Source: Thiopseudomonas acetoxidans
GTDB lineage: Bacteria; Pseudomonadota; Gammaproteobacteria; Pseudomonadales; Pseudomonadaceae
Direction of reading: 5' to 3'
DNA length: 64,000 bases
NCBI RefSeq assembly: GCF_030362935.1
Contig: NZ_JAUCDY010000008.1
Location: 50,563 to 114,562, forward strand
Part shown: positions 1 to 11,227 of the stretch, piece after piece
Layout of the letters: every line of letters begins with the position of its first letter
Numbering within the stretch: position 1 is the stretch's first letter
Program-made: the position numbers and the translations under genes
Notes under the pieces: model-generated
What the model was told of the DNA's origin: nothing
What the model saw: the letters and a program-made list of their open reading frames with translations, nothing else
The model's database searches: none

Positions 1-1077
1 CGTGGGGCGAGTGAAGCGGAAATTAAGAAGGCTTATCGCCGTTTAGCGATGAAGTACCATCCTGACCGCAACCCAGATGATAAGGACGCCGACGATAAGT
101 TTAAAGAAGCCACAGCGGCTTATGAAGTGCTTTCAGATGCACAAAAGCGCCAAGCCTATGATCAGTTTGGCCATGCCGGAATTGATCCGCAAATGGGTGG
201 TGCCGGTCAGGGCGGAGCAGGCTTCTCGGATATTTTCGGTGATGTGTTTAGTGATTTCTTTGGCGGCGGTGCGGGGCGTTCGCGTGGCGGACCACAGCGT
301 GGCAGTGATTTACGCTACACCATTGAGATTTCCCTAGAAGAAGCTGTACGCGGTACTACGGTAGAAATTCGTGTGCCTACGCTAGCAGAGTGTAAAACCT
401 GTGACGGTAGCGGCGCGAAAAAAGGGACTAGCCCTTCAACCTGTAGTACCTGTCAGGGCGTAGGTCAAATTCGGATGCAGCAAGGTTTCTTTGCTGTGCA
501 GCAAACCTGTCCGCGCTGTCATGGTAGTGGACAAACTATTACTGATCCTTGCCAGACTTGTCGCGGACAGGGTCGAGTGGAAGAGACTAAAACGCTGTCG
601 GTTAAAGTTCCAGCTGGCGTAGATGTCGGTGATCGTATTCGTTTAAGTGGCGAAGGCGAAGCAGGCGTGCAAGGTGGCCCGGCAGGTGATCTCTATGTGG
701 TGGTCAATGTTAAGGCGCACGATTTCTTTGAGCGTGACGGACGTAATCTGCATTGCGAAGTCCCCATCAGTATTGTTGATGCGGCTTTGGGTGGAGAGCT
801 TGAAGTGCCAACACTGGACGGGCGTGTAAAGCTTAAAATCCCTGAGGGCACACAGACCGGTAAGCTATTTCGCTTGCGTGGCAAAGGCGTTACTCCGGTA
901 CGAGGTGGCGGTGTAGGTGACTTGATTTGTCGTGTGGTAGTAGAGACGCCAGTCAGCCTGAATAAGCGTCAGCGTGAGTTGTTGGAAGAGTTGCGTGAAA
1001 CGTTAAAAGACAATTCACACTCGCCAAAAGCCAAGGGTTGGTTTGATGGCATGAAGCGTTTTTTCGGTGATAAATAA
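1..1077 (+). CDS. dnaJ: Chaperone DnaJ (5'-truncated by window edge)
   Basis: Hsp40 co-chaperone that delivers unfolded substrates to DnaK and stimulates its ATPase in the cytoplasm. The frame is open from base 1, so the first ~20 residues of the J domain lie outside the window. Visible are the end of the J domain with the HPD motif (KYHPDRN), a Gly/Phe-rich linker, and four zinc-finger repeats (CKTCDGSG, CSTCQGVG, CPRCHGSG, CQTCRGQG), then the C-terminal substrate-binding domains. The zinc repeats mark it as type I DnaJ rather than CbpA. It is followed by dapB after 78 bases, the order found in pseudomonads, where dnaK-dnaJ-dapB-carA are neighbours. Confidence 0.97.
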   Translation, partial: RGASEAEIKKAYRRLAMKYHPDRNPDDKDADDKFKEATAAYEVLSDAQKRQAYDQFGHAGIDPQMGGAGQGGAGFSDIFGDVFSDFFGGGAGRSRGGPQRGSDLRYTIEISLEEAVRGTTVEIRVPTLAECKTCDGSGAKKGTSPSTCSTCQGVGQIRMQQGFFAVQQTCPRCHGSGQTITDPCQTCRGQGRVEETKTLSVKVPAGVDVGDRIRLSGEGEAGVQGGPAGDLYVVVNVKAHDFFERDGRNLHCEVPISIVDAALGGELEVPTLDGRVKLKIPEGTQTGKLFRLRGKGVTPVRGGGVGDLICRVVVETPVSLNKRQRELLEELRETLKDNSHSPKAKGWFDGMKRFFGDK

Positions 1078-1155
1078 GCAACTGGTATAGTTGTTTAATA
1101 AATAAACTACTATTAGGCTATCGCCTACACTAGTTCAACTAAGAGATGAAAAACT

Positions 1156-1959
1156 ATGCTACGAGTGGCTATTACAGGTGCCGTAGGGCGGATGGGCAAA
1201 ACCCTAATCGAGACAGTGCAAACTTCACCACAAATGGTGCTGACTGCAGCTGTTGATCGTCCTGACAGTAGTTTAATTGGCGCTGATGTCGGCGAGGTTG
1301 TGGGTTTAGATAAAATCGGTATTCAGATTGTTGGTGACTTGACTCAGGTACTCGACAGTTTTGATGTGCTGATCGATTTTACCCACCCTACCGTTACCCT
1401 GAAAAATATTGAGATTTGCTGTAAAGCAAAAAAAGCCATGGTTATTGGTACCACGGGCTTTAATTCGGCAGAACGTGGTCAGTTGGAAGCAGCATGCAAT
1501 ACGATTCCTATTGTGTTTGCAGCGAACTTCAGTGTGGGTGTCAACCTGTGCTTTAAATTGGTTGAAACGGCCGCACGCGTGCTGGGCAATGACGTTGATA
1601 TCGAAATTATCGAAGCCCATCATCGTGATAAGGTGGATGCCCCGTCTGGTACAGCCTTACGCATGGGTGAAGTGGTAGCCGATGCCTTAGGCCGCGATTT
1701 AGCCAAAGTTGCGGTGTACGGTCGTGAAGGCCAGACCGGCGCACGTACACGTGAAGCCATTGGTTTTGCGACAATTCGTGCCGGCGACATTGTGGGTGAG
1801 CATACGGTTTTATTTGCTGCCGACGGTGAGCGCATAGAAATTACCCATAAAGCATCAAGTCGCATGACCTTTGCTAAAGGCGCGGCACGTTCAGCACGTT
1901 GGGTAGTGGGTAAGCCAGCGGGTTTGTACGATATGCAGGATGTATTAGGGCTGAAATAA
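1156..1959 (+). CDS. dapB: 4-hydroxy-tetrahydrodipicolinate reductase DapB
   Basis: NAD(P)H-dependent reduction of hydroxytetrahydrodipicolinate in the diaminopimelate/lysine pathway, supplying peptidoglycan and lysine. The 267-residue length is typical. The N-terminal nucleotide-binding glycine motif (GAVGRMG) is at residues ~8-14. The signature HHRDKVDAPSGTA, holding the catalytic His pair and Lys, sits near residue 155. The ATG at 1156 starts directly at the Rossmann fold and is preceded by a purine-rich AAGAGATGAAAA stretch. The gene sits between dnaJ and carA and is separated from carA by a strong hairpin at 2067-2103. Confidence 0.97.
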   Translation: MLRVAITGAVGRMGKTLIETVQTSPQMVLTAAVDRPDSSLIGADVGEVVGLDKIGIQIVGDLTQVLDSFDVLIDFTHPTVTLKNIEICCKAKKAMVIGTTGFNSAERGQLEAACNTIPIVFAANFSVGVNLCFKLVETAARVLGNDVDIEIIEAHHRDKVDAPSGTALRMGEVVADALGRDLAKVAVYGREGQTGARTREAIGFATIRAGDIVGEHTVLFAADGERIEITHKASSRMTFAKGAARSARWVVGKPAGLYDMQDVLGLK

Positions 1960-2009
1960 AAACGTTAAAAAAGTCGTTGTTGACGCTTTTTGTTTGCTGA
2001 AAAAACCCG

Positions 2010-2015
2010 TACAAT
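2010..2015 (+). promoter_or_regulatory. Possible -10 element of the carA promoter
   Basis: TACAAT hexamer upstream of the carA leader. The only good -35 match, TTGACG at 1980-1985, is 24 bases away, too far for a standard sigma70 promoter. Only the -10 is proposed. Initiation here would put the mini-ORF at 2051 and the hairpin at 2067 in the carA leader RNA. Confidence 0.3.
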
Positions 2016-2050
2016 TTGTCGCTAGTGTATCCACTAGAAGCGTATTCAGC

Positions 2051-2077
2051 ATGCAAATATTTAAAGAAACGGAATGA
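2051..2077 (+). CDS. Putative 8-residue leader peptide of the carA attenuator
   Basis: ATG followed by seven sense codons (MQIFKETE) and TGA. The last codons lie in the 5' arm of the hairpin at 2067-2098, so a translating ribosome would cover that arm. This is the geometry of a leader-peptide-coupled attenuator such as that of enterobacterial pyrBI. No strong ribosome-binding site is visible, so translation is uncertain. The short ORF could be chance. Confidence 0.3.
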   Translation: MQIFKETE

Positions 2078-2103
2078 TGTCAACACGTCATTCCGTTTTT
2101 TTT
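2067..2103 (+). terminator. Intrinsic terminator/attenuator between dapB and carA
   Basis: Perfect 11-bp stem (AAACGGAATGA at 2067-2077 with TCATTCCGTTT at 2088-2098), extendable by three more pairs (one G-T wobble) around a CAAC loop. It runs directly into a tract of eight T (2096-2103). It could simply end dapB transcription. Its place 42 bases before the carA start, downstream of a possible -10, also fits an attenuator in the carA leader. Confidence 0.8.
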
Positions 2104-2144
2104 CGCCTGAACGTACGCAAACAACGCATCAATCGGAGGTCTGT

Positions 2145-3296
2145 TTGAATAAGCCAGCCATACTCGCCCTTGCTGATGGCAGCATTTTTCATGGTCAAGC
2201 ACTTGGCTGTGAGGGGCAGACAGTCGGGGAGGTGGTGTTTAATACCGCCATGACCGGCTACCAAGAAAGCCTGACCGATCCGGCATCGGCACAGCAGCTA
2301 CTTGCCTTTACCTATCCGCATATAGGCAATAGCGGTACTAACGCAGATGATGCGGAGTCTGAGCGAGTTTGGGCCGCAGGCATGATTATCCGCGACTTGC
2401 CGTTACTGGCAAGCAGTTGGCGTGATGAACAGAGCCTGTCTGATTACTTGGCGGCGCAACAGGTCGTGGCGATTGCCGGCATTGATACACGCCGCCTGAC
2501 GCGTATTCTGCGTGAAAAAGGTAATTTAGGCGGCTGCATTGTCAGCGGTGCGCAAGCGACAGAGGCGCGCGCCTTGGAGTTGGCGCAAGGCTATGCGGGT
2601 CTGCAGGGGCAAGCACTGATTGCTAGTGTCAGCACACAGCAGCCGTATACCTGGACGCAGGCGAGTTGGCAGCTGGCTAGCAATACCTGTCCAGAGGTGG
2701 ATACCACGCAGCTCAAACAGCATGTAGTGGTCTATGACTTTGGCGTACGTCGCAGTCTGTTGCGTGCATTGGTCAGCCAGGGTTGTCGCGTCACTGTTGT
2801 ACCTGCCAATACGGCGGTGCATGAAGTGCTCGCGTTACAACCGCAGGGCGTAGTGTTGTCGGGCGGGCCAGGCGATCCAGCCGCCTGTAGCGAGGCGATT
2901 AACACCGTTAAAGCCTTGCTCAGTACGTCTGTGCCGGTATTGGCCACTGGCTTGGGTTTTCAACTGTTGGCGCTTGCCACGGGAGCACAGACACATAAGC
3001 TGGCTTGCGGTCAATATGGTGTTAACCAGCCAGTGCAAGACATAGCTACCAAGCAATGCATGATCACCCAACAGAATCACAGCTTTGCTGTGAGTGCAGA
3101 GCGTTTGCCAGTTGCGTTGAAGTTGACGCATGTGTCGTTGTTTGATGGTAGTGCTCAGGGGCTGCAGTACCTTGATAAACCGGTGTTTGGTTTCCAAGGC
3201 GTGCCTGAGTTGAGCGCAGAGCCTAATACCAGCGCGGTTTTTATTGACCGCTTTATTACAGCCATGCAAGCTGAGGGTAATAATCCGTCATGCTAA
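2145..3296 (+). CDS. carA: Carbamoyl-phosphate synthase small subunit with inactivated glutaminase site
   Basis: Small subunit of carbamoyl-phosphate synthase, which normally hydrolyses glutamine and channels ammonia to CarB. The TTG start at 2145 is chosen because CGGAGG lies 5 bases upstream (2134-2139) and the protein then begins LNKPAILALADGS, as CarA proteins do. A reading frame open further upstream runs through the terminator and is rejected. Length is 383 residues. With this start, residue numbers coincide with E. coli. The catalytic loop GICLGHQ is replaced by ATGLGFQ: Cys269 is Gly (codon 2949-2951) and His272 is Phe. The C-terminal GHPE is GVPE: His353 is Val (codon 3201-3203), with Glu355 kept. 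The GHHG region is also altered (GQYG). The N-terminal CarB-binding domain and the SGGPGDP motif are conserved, and the frame is intact. This suggests a glutaminase-dead but structurally retained subunit. Confidence 0.93.
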   Translation: MNKPAILALADGSIFHGQALGCEGQTVGEVVFNTAMTGYQESLTDPASAQQLLAFTYPHIGNSGTNADDAESERVWAAGMIIRDLPLLASSWRDEQSLSDYLAAQQVVAIAGIDTRRLTRILREKGNLGGCIVSGAQATEARALELAQGYAGLQGQALIASVSTQQPYTWTQASWQLASNTCPEVDTTQLKQHVVVYDFGVRRSLLRALVSQGCRVTVVPANTAVHEVLALQPQGVVLSGGPGDPAACSEAINTVKALLSTSVPVLATGLGFQLLALATGAQTHKLACGQYGVNQPVQDIATKQCMITQQNHSFAVSAERLPVALKLTHVSLFDGSAQGLQYLDKPVFGFQGVPELSAEPNTSAVFIDRFITAMQAEGNNPSC

Positions 3297-3943
3297 TTAG
3301 TTTGGGCGTTACGGATATCTGGACCTACGTGCTGGGTACGGTATTTGTTGTGCTGCTGCCGGGGCCGAACTCTTTGTTTGTGCTGGCAACTGCCGCTCAG
3401 CGTGGCGTAGGCGCAGGTTACAGTGCGGCATGCGGTGTGTTTATCGGCGATACGATTCTGATGCTGTTATCAGCCATTGGCATTGCTTCATTGCTGCGCA
3501 CTGAGCCTATGTTTTTTAGTGTGCTCAAGTACCTTGGCGCGGCCTATTTGTGCTGGCTTGGGATTAATATGCTGCTGTCTGCGTGGCGCAATATGCGTGA
3601 CAAGTCGCTGACCAGTGAGCGTATTGAGCAGCAAAAAATCGGCCAGCCGTTACGCAAGGCCTTGATGCTGAGCCTATCCAATCCGAAAGCCATTTTGTTT
3701 TTCGTGTCTTTCTTTATTCAGTTTGTCGACCCGGGTTACGCCCACCCGGGTGTGTCATTTTTGATTCTGGGATTGATTGTGCAGATCATTAGTTTTCTGT
3801 ATCTCAGTCTTTTGATTTTTACCGGCGCACGCTTAGCGCACTGGTTTCGTCAGCGTAAGCGCTTGGCGACCGGCGCACTAACCAGCGTTGGTGCCATGTT
3901 CGTCAGCTTTGGCGTGAAGCTGGCCACCGCAACCCTGACCTAA
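3290..3943 (+). CDS. LysE/RhtB-family amino-acid exporter
   Basis: Predicted inner-membrane exporter of the LysE/RhtB family. It has 217 residues and about six hydrophobic segments. The family signature PGPN (LLPGPNSLFVLATAAQRG) lies in the first membrane segment, and the SNPKAILFF motif is near residue 128. It overlaps the end of carA by 7 bases and ends 15 bases before carB, so it is almost certainly co-transcribed and translationally coupled. A LysE-type gene in the same place is found in Pseudomonas. The substrate is not known. The setting suggests an amino acid or intermediate linked to arginine or pyrimidine metabolism, but that is inference. Confidence 0.9.
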   Translation: MLISLGVTDIWTYVLGTVFVVLLPGPNSLFVLATAAQRGVGAGYSAACGVFIGDTILMLLSAIGIASLLRTEPMFFSVLKYLGAAYLCWLGINMLLSAWRNMRDKSLTSERIEQQKIGQPLRKALMLSLSNPKAILFFVSFFIQFVDPGYAHPGVSFLILGLIVQIISFLYLSLLIFTGARLAHWFRQRKRLATGALTSVGAMFVSFGVKLATATLT

Positions 3944-3958
3944 CACGACGAGAATCCC

Positions 3959-7176
<3,218 letters not shown>

Positions 7177-7180
<4 letters not shown>

Positions 7181-7653
7181 GTAAATATCCTATGACTGTT
7201 CTAGGAGCGAAAGCCCTAGAGCAGGAGCTAAAACATTTAAAAACCGTGATGCGCCCACAGATTACTGATGCCATTGCTACGGCACGTGAGTTGGGTGATT
7301 TAAAGGAAAATGCTGAATACCATGCTGCACGCGAGCAGCAAGGCATGGTTGAGGCGCGTATCCAAGATATCGAAGGGCGCTTATCCGCAGCGCAGATTAT
7401 TGATGTTACTGCGCTGCCTTACACTGGAAAAGTTATTTTCGGTGTCACGGTAGAGCTGTGCAATCTGGATACGAATGAGACCGTGGTCTACCAGATTGTT
7501 GGTGAAGATGAGTCTGACTTTAAACAAAATAAAATATCAGTCACATCACCCATTGCGCGCGGATTGATTGGCAAGGAAGAGGGTGAAATCGCTGCAGTGC
7601 AAACACCTTCGGGGGTGGTTGAGTACGAAATCCTTGAGGTGAAACATATTTAA
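7177..7653 (+). CDS. greA: Transcription elongation factor GreA
   Basis: Rescues backtracked RNA polymerase by stimulating transcript cleavage through its secondary channel. It has 158 residues, exactly the E. coli length when the GTG at 7177 is used. That GTG overlaps the carB TGA (GTGA), implying coupling. The coiled-coil tip carries the acidic pair in GDLKENAEYHAAREQQG (residues ~40-56). The C-terminal FKBP-like domain has FKQNKISVTSPIARGLIGK. The internal ATG at 7192 would shorten the protein by five residues and is less likely. Confidence 0.97.
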
Positions 7654-7660
7654 ATTACGC

Positions 7661-8071
7661 ATGCTGCATACCGCGGCAGTGATTTGGATGTTGGCGCAAA
7701 CCCTATGGGTGGGCGCTCATGCCAGTTATCTGCTGATTTTTATGCCAGCTTTGCAGCAAATTGGACTGGCGCCGCTGTTGCTTAGTGAAGTGCATGCTGT
7801 GGTGCGCCCGGGGTTGTTGGTGTTAACGCTGATGGCTCTGGGCATACAAATACTTGCACTGTGGCGTAGCAAACCTTTAATGCAATGGATTACTGAGCTG
7901 CGTGGGCTGTTAGTCGTGATGGCTGTGGCTCTGTGCCTACTTTTGCTCGTTGCGCAGTCGATGCAGCTAACGGCAGCGCCTTGGGCAAGACTTGCTTATG
8001 GTGGGTTGTTGAGTATGGGCTTGTTGTTGCTCATCCAGCCCTTGCCTGAAGCGCCTGAACGTTCACTTTAA
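7661..8071 (+). CDS. Conserved small inner-membrane protein of unknown function
   Basis: A 136-residue protein with about four hydrophobic segments, beginning MLHTAAVIWMLAQTLWVGAH. It follows greA by 7 bases, so it probably belongs to the carAB-greA transcript. Pseudomonads carry an uncharacterised membrane protein in the same place between greA and yhbY. No catalytic motif is visible and no function is proposed. The start ATG at 7661 is the first in frame after greA. Confidence 0.75.
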   Translation: MLHTAAVIWMLAQTLWVGAHASYLLIFMPALQQIGLAPLLLSEVHAVVRPGLLVLTLMALGIQILALWRSKPLMQWITELRGLLVVMAVALCLLLLVAQSMQLTAAPWARLAYGGLLSMGLLLLIQPLPEAPERSL

Positions 8072-8091
8072 GACTGTCTTGAAAACTGAGC

Positions 8092-8111
8092 AGTCGGGCG
8101 CAAGCCCGACT
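8092..8111. terminator. Hairpin between convergent genes
   Basis: Perfect 8-bp stem AGTCGGGC/GCCCGACT closed by a GCAA tetraloop, in the 51-base gap between two converging genes. Neither strand has a strong T tract after the stem, so it may act as a processed 3' end or a weak bidirectional terminator. Confidence 0.5.
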
Positions 8112-8122
8112 TGCAGGAATTT

Positions 8123-8428
8123 TTAAGAGCGCAGCAGGTTAGATAGTTTAGGGTTGGCTTTTGGGTTTTTGCGGTAAACAAGCGCCATCTTGCCGATGCT
8201 TTGCACTAAGATCGAGCTACTTTGCTGGCACAGTTCGGTTAAAATGGCCTGACGGTCTTCGCGTTCAGCGATACGCAGTTGAATTTTAATCAACTCATGA
8301 TCGTTGAGCGCGCGATCTAATTCAGCCATTAGGTTTTCTTTTAAACCTTGCTCGGCGACAGTAACCACGGGCTTAAGGTGATGACCAATGGATTTAAAGT
8401 GTTTCTTTTGCTCTTGCGTGAGCGACAT
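8123..8428 (-). CDS. yhbY: CRS1-YhbY (CRM) domain RNA-binding protein
   Basis: Small RNA-binding protein associated with pre-50S ribosomal particles in E. coli. The 101 residues form a single CRM domain, with the typical start LTQEQKKHFKSIGHHLKPVV and the conserved IGKMALVYR near the C-terminus. It is transcribed divergently from rlmE, with 74 bases between the starts, the usual yhbY/rlmE-ftsH arrangement of gammaproteobacteria. Confidence 0.95.
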   Translation of the reverse strand: MSLTQEQKKHFKSIGHHLKPVVTVAEQGLKENLMAELDRALNDHELIKIQLRIAEREDRQAILTELCQQSSSILVQSIGKMALVYRKNPKANPKLSNLLRS

Positions 8429-8502
8429 AATGGGCGACCTCTGAGTCGAAATGAATAATAAAGTTTGGGTATTTTACCCTAGTGAGTGCTAAGAGGTAAG
8501 CA

Positions 8503-9123
8503 GTGGCACGATCGAAAAGTAGCGGACGCTGGTTAAAGGAACATTTCGATGATCCTTACGTCAAAATGGCGCAAAGAGATGGGTATCGATCCCGCGCCAG
8601 TTATAAGCTGTTAGAAATCCAAGAAAAAGATCGCATCATGCGCTCCGGTATGACCGTGGTTGACCTAGGCAGTGCGCCAGGAGGCTGGTCGCAGGTAGCC
8701 AGTCGCATCGTGGGTGAAAAAGGATGCATGATTGCATCCGATATTTTGCCCATGGACGGTATGGCCGATGTCGCTTTTATTCAAGGTGATTTTACCGAGC
8801 AGGAGGTGTTCGATAAAATAATGGCTGTCATAAATAATAGACCTGTGGATCTTGTAATTTCCGATATGGCCCCCAATATGAGTGGTATAAGGACAGCTGA
8901 TCAGGCGGCGGCGATGTTGCTGTGTGAGCTTGCACTTGATTTAGCCATTAAGGTTTTGCGTCCTGGTGGTGATTTTTTAATTAAAGTCTTCCACGGTGAA
9001 GGCTTTGATGAGTACCTAAAAGAAGTGAGGCAACAGTTTGAAAAAGTGCAGATGCGCAAGCCTGCTTCATCAAGAGATCGCTCCCGCGAACAGTATTTAT
9101 TAGCACGCGGTTTCCGTCCCTGA
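8503..9123 (+). CDS. rlmE: 23S rRNA 2'-O-ribose U2552 methyltransferase RlmE (FtsJ)
   Basis: Methylates U2552 in the A loop of 23S rRNA late in 50S assembly, using S-adenosylmethionine. It has 206 residues. The SAM-binding motif DLGSAPGGWSQV is near residue 55. The catalytic residues of the K-D-K-E tetrad are in place (DMAPNMSG near residue 120, FLIKVFHGEG near 160). The GTG start at 8503 has AAGAGGT just upstream and gives the standard N-terminus ARSKSSGRWLKEH. It precedes ftsH as in E. coli and Pseudomonas. Confidence 0.97.
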   Translation: MARSKSSGRWLKEHFDDPYVKMAQRDGYRSRASYKLLEIQEKDRIMRSGMTVVDLGSAPGGWSQVASRIVGEKGCMIASDILPMDGMADVAFIQGDFTEQEVFDKIMAVINNRPVDLVISDMAPNMSGIRTADQAAAMLLCELALDLAIKVLRPGGDFLIKVFHGEGFDEYLKEVRQQFEKVQMRKPASSRDRSREQYLLARGFRP

Positions 9124-9249
9124 GTTTCATAATTCATTAATGCAATTTCATGTATAGTTACAACTGATTCTGCGAAGTTGAAATAAGTGGTGTAACTTTG
9201 TAGTGAAGTTTTTAAGTGTTGCGGGTTGAGCAGCAGAGGGTAGATAGAA

Positions 9250-11181
9250 GTGAATGATTTAACCAAAAACCTACTGATGTGGATGGTGATTGCTGCTGTC
9301 TTAGTGACCGTGATGAATAATTTCTCCGCATCGCCAGATACCGGCAAGCTAAATTACAGCACCTTCATTGAAGAGGTTAATGCCGGCAAGGTGCAGCAAG
9401 TGACGGTCGATGGGTTTACCATCTCAGGCCGTCGTGTTGATGGTTCGAGTTTCGAAACCGTGCGTCCTGCCATTCAGGATAACGGCTTGATGGGCGACCT
9501 GATAGATAACCAAGTGACCATTGTTGGTAAGCAACCAGAACGCCAAAGCATCTGGATGCAGCTATTGGTTGCCAGCTTTCCGATTTTAATAATTTTCGCC
9601 ATCATCATGTTTTTTATGCGCCAAATGCAAGGTGGCGCTGGCGGTAAGGGCGGACCGATGAGCTTTGGTAAAAGCAAAGCGCGTCTGCTGGCTGAAGACC
9701 AGATTAAAACTACACTGGCCGATGTTGCCGGTTGTGATGAAGCTAAAGAGGAAGTGGGTGAACTGGTTGAGTTTTTGCGTGATCCAAGTCGATTCCAACG
9801 CTTGGGCGGTAAAATTCCTCGCGGCGTATTGATGGTAGGTCAACCCGGTACCGGTAAAACCCTGTTGGCTAAGGCTATCGCCGGTGAAGCGAAAGTGCCG
9901 TTTTTTACTATATCCGGTTCAGACTTTGTGGAAATGTTTGTCGGTGTGGGTGCTTCGCGAGTGCGCGATATGTTCGAGCAAGCGAAAAAACACGCACCCT
10001 GCATTATCTTTATTGATGAAATTGATGCGGTCGGTCGTCATCGTGGTGCAGGCATGGGCGGCGGTAACGATGAGCGTGAACAAACCCTGAACCAGCTGCT
10101 GGTTGAGATGGATGGTTTTGAAGACAACGACGGTGTGATCGTGATTGCCGCGACCAACCGTCCTGATGTGCTGGACCCTGCTTTGCTGCGCCCAGGTCGT
10201 TTTGACCGTCAAGTGGTGGTGAGCTTGCCAGATATCCGTGGTCGTGAGCAAATTCTGCAAGTTCATATGCGTAAAGTGCCACTAAATGAGGATGTGGACG
10301 CGGCGGTTATTGCTCGTGGTACGCCAGGCTTCTCAGGTGCAGACTTAGCTAACCTGGTTAACGAAGCTGCTTTGTTTGCCGCGCGTTTTGATCAGCGCTT
10401 GGTGGGCATGAAAGAGTTCGAGTTGGCGAAAGATAAAATCATGATGGGCGCTGAGCGCAAATCCATGGTGATGTCGGAAAAAGAAAAGCTTAATACCGCA
10501 TACCATGAAGCAGGGCATGCCATTGTGGGTCGTTTAGTTCCAGAGCATGATCCTGTGTATAAAGTGTCTATTATTCCTCGTGGGCGCGCCTTGGGTGTCA
10601 CTATGTTCTTGCCTGAGGAAGATCGCTACAGTTTGTCCAAGCGCGGTATTATCAGCCAAATTTGCTCCCTGTATGGCGGTCGTATTGCTGAGGAAATGAC
10701 GCTAGGTTTTGAGGGTGTAACAACGGGTGCTTCTAATGACATTATGCGCGCCACACAGTTAGCGCGCAATATGGTAACTAAGTGGGGCTTGTCAGAAAAA
10801 TTAGGTCCTTTGTTGTATGCCGAAGATGAAAATGAAAGTTACTTGGGTCGTGGTGGCAGCAGCCATATTGGTAAGGTGTCTGGTGAAACAGCTAAGCTTA
10901 TCGATCAGGAAGTGCGTGAGATCATTGATTCATCCTACGAAACAGCCAAGCGTATTTTGGTCGAAAACCGTGACAAGTTAGATGCTATGGCTGAAGCGCT
11001 GATGAAGTATGAAACGATCGACAGCGATCAAATTGATGACATCATGTCCGGTCGTACAGTGCGTGAACCGAAGGGTTGGAAAGATGATAGTACACCACCA
11101 CCTAGCGCTAACGCTGAAAAGCCGAGCGAACCAGAGTCACGTCCTGAAACACCTATAGGTGGTCCTGCGGGCGAATATTAA
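9250..11181 (+). CDS. ftsH: ATP-dependent zinc metalloprotease FtsH
   Basis: Membrane-anchored AAA protease that degrades misfolded membrane proteins and unstable regulators such as sigma32 and LpxC. It has 643 residues. Two transmembrane segments (about residues 8-24 and 100-121) flank a periplasmic domain. The AAA domain has Walker A GQPGTGKT at residue 197 (the usual form is GPPGTGKT, a mild variation), Walker B IIFIDEIDAVG and the second region of homology. The zinc site HEAGH starts at residue 419. The GTG start at 9250 has GAGGG 10 bases upstream. HflK and HflC, which modulate FtsH, are also in this window (58.8-60.9 kb). Confidence 0.98.
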   Translation: MNDLTKNLLMWMVIAAVLVTVMNNFSASPDTGKLNYSTFIEEVNAGKVQQVTVDGFTISGRRVDGSSFETVRPAIQDNGLMGDLIDNQVTIVGKQPERQSIWMQLLVASFPILIIFAIIMFFMRQMQGGAGGKGGPMSFGKSKARLLAEDQIKTTLADVAGCDEAKEEVGELVEFLRDPSRFQRLGGKIPRGVLMVGQPGTGKTLLAKAIAGEAKVPFFTISGSDFVEMFVGVGASRVRDMFEQAKKHAPCIIFIDEIDAVGRHRGAGMGGGNDEREQTLNQLLVEMDGFEDNDGVIVIAATNRPDVLDPALLRPGRFDRQVVVSLPDIRGREQILQVHMRKVPLNEDVDAAVIARGTPGFSGADLANLVNEAALFAARFDQRLVGMKEFELAKDKIMMGAERKSMVMSEKEKLNTAYHEAGHAIVGRLVPEHDPVYKVSIIPRGRALGVTMFLPEEDRYSLSKRGIISQICSLYGGRIAEEMTLGFEGVTTGASNDIMRATQLARNMVTKWGLSEKLGPLLYAEDENESYLGRGGSSHIGKVSGETAKLIDQEVREIIDSSYETAKRILVENRDKLDAMAEALMKYETIDSDQIDDIMSGRTVREPKGWKDDSTPPPSANAEKPSEPESRPETPIGGPAGEY

Positions 11182-11227
11182 TCGTTCAGAGCGCCCTCCA
11201 TCCGGGGGGCGCTGCTTAAGGAATAGC

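Noticed and set aside
2016..2144. Upstream in-frame extension of carA (43 codons)
   Set aside because: It runs through the -10 region, the mini-ORF and the terminator hairpin and does not look like CarA. The TTG at 2145 has an ideal Shine-Dalgarno.
2145..3296. carA as a pseudogene
   Set aside because: Full length, no stop or frameshift, and conserved outside the catalytic residues, with operon spacing maintained. Substitution of several catalytic residues without disruption fits a retained non-glutaminase role better than decay.
9124..9249. Heat-shock promoter for ftsH
   Set aside because: A TTGAAAT sequence is present, but no CCCCAT-type -10 lies at the correct distance.
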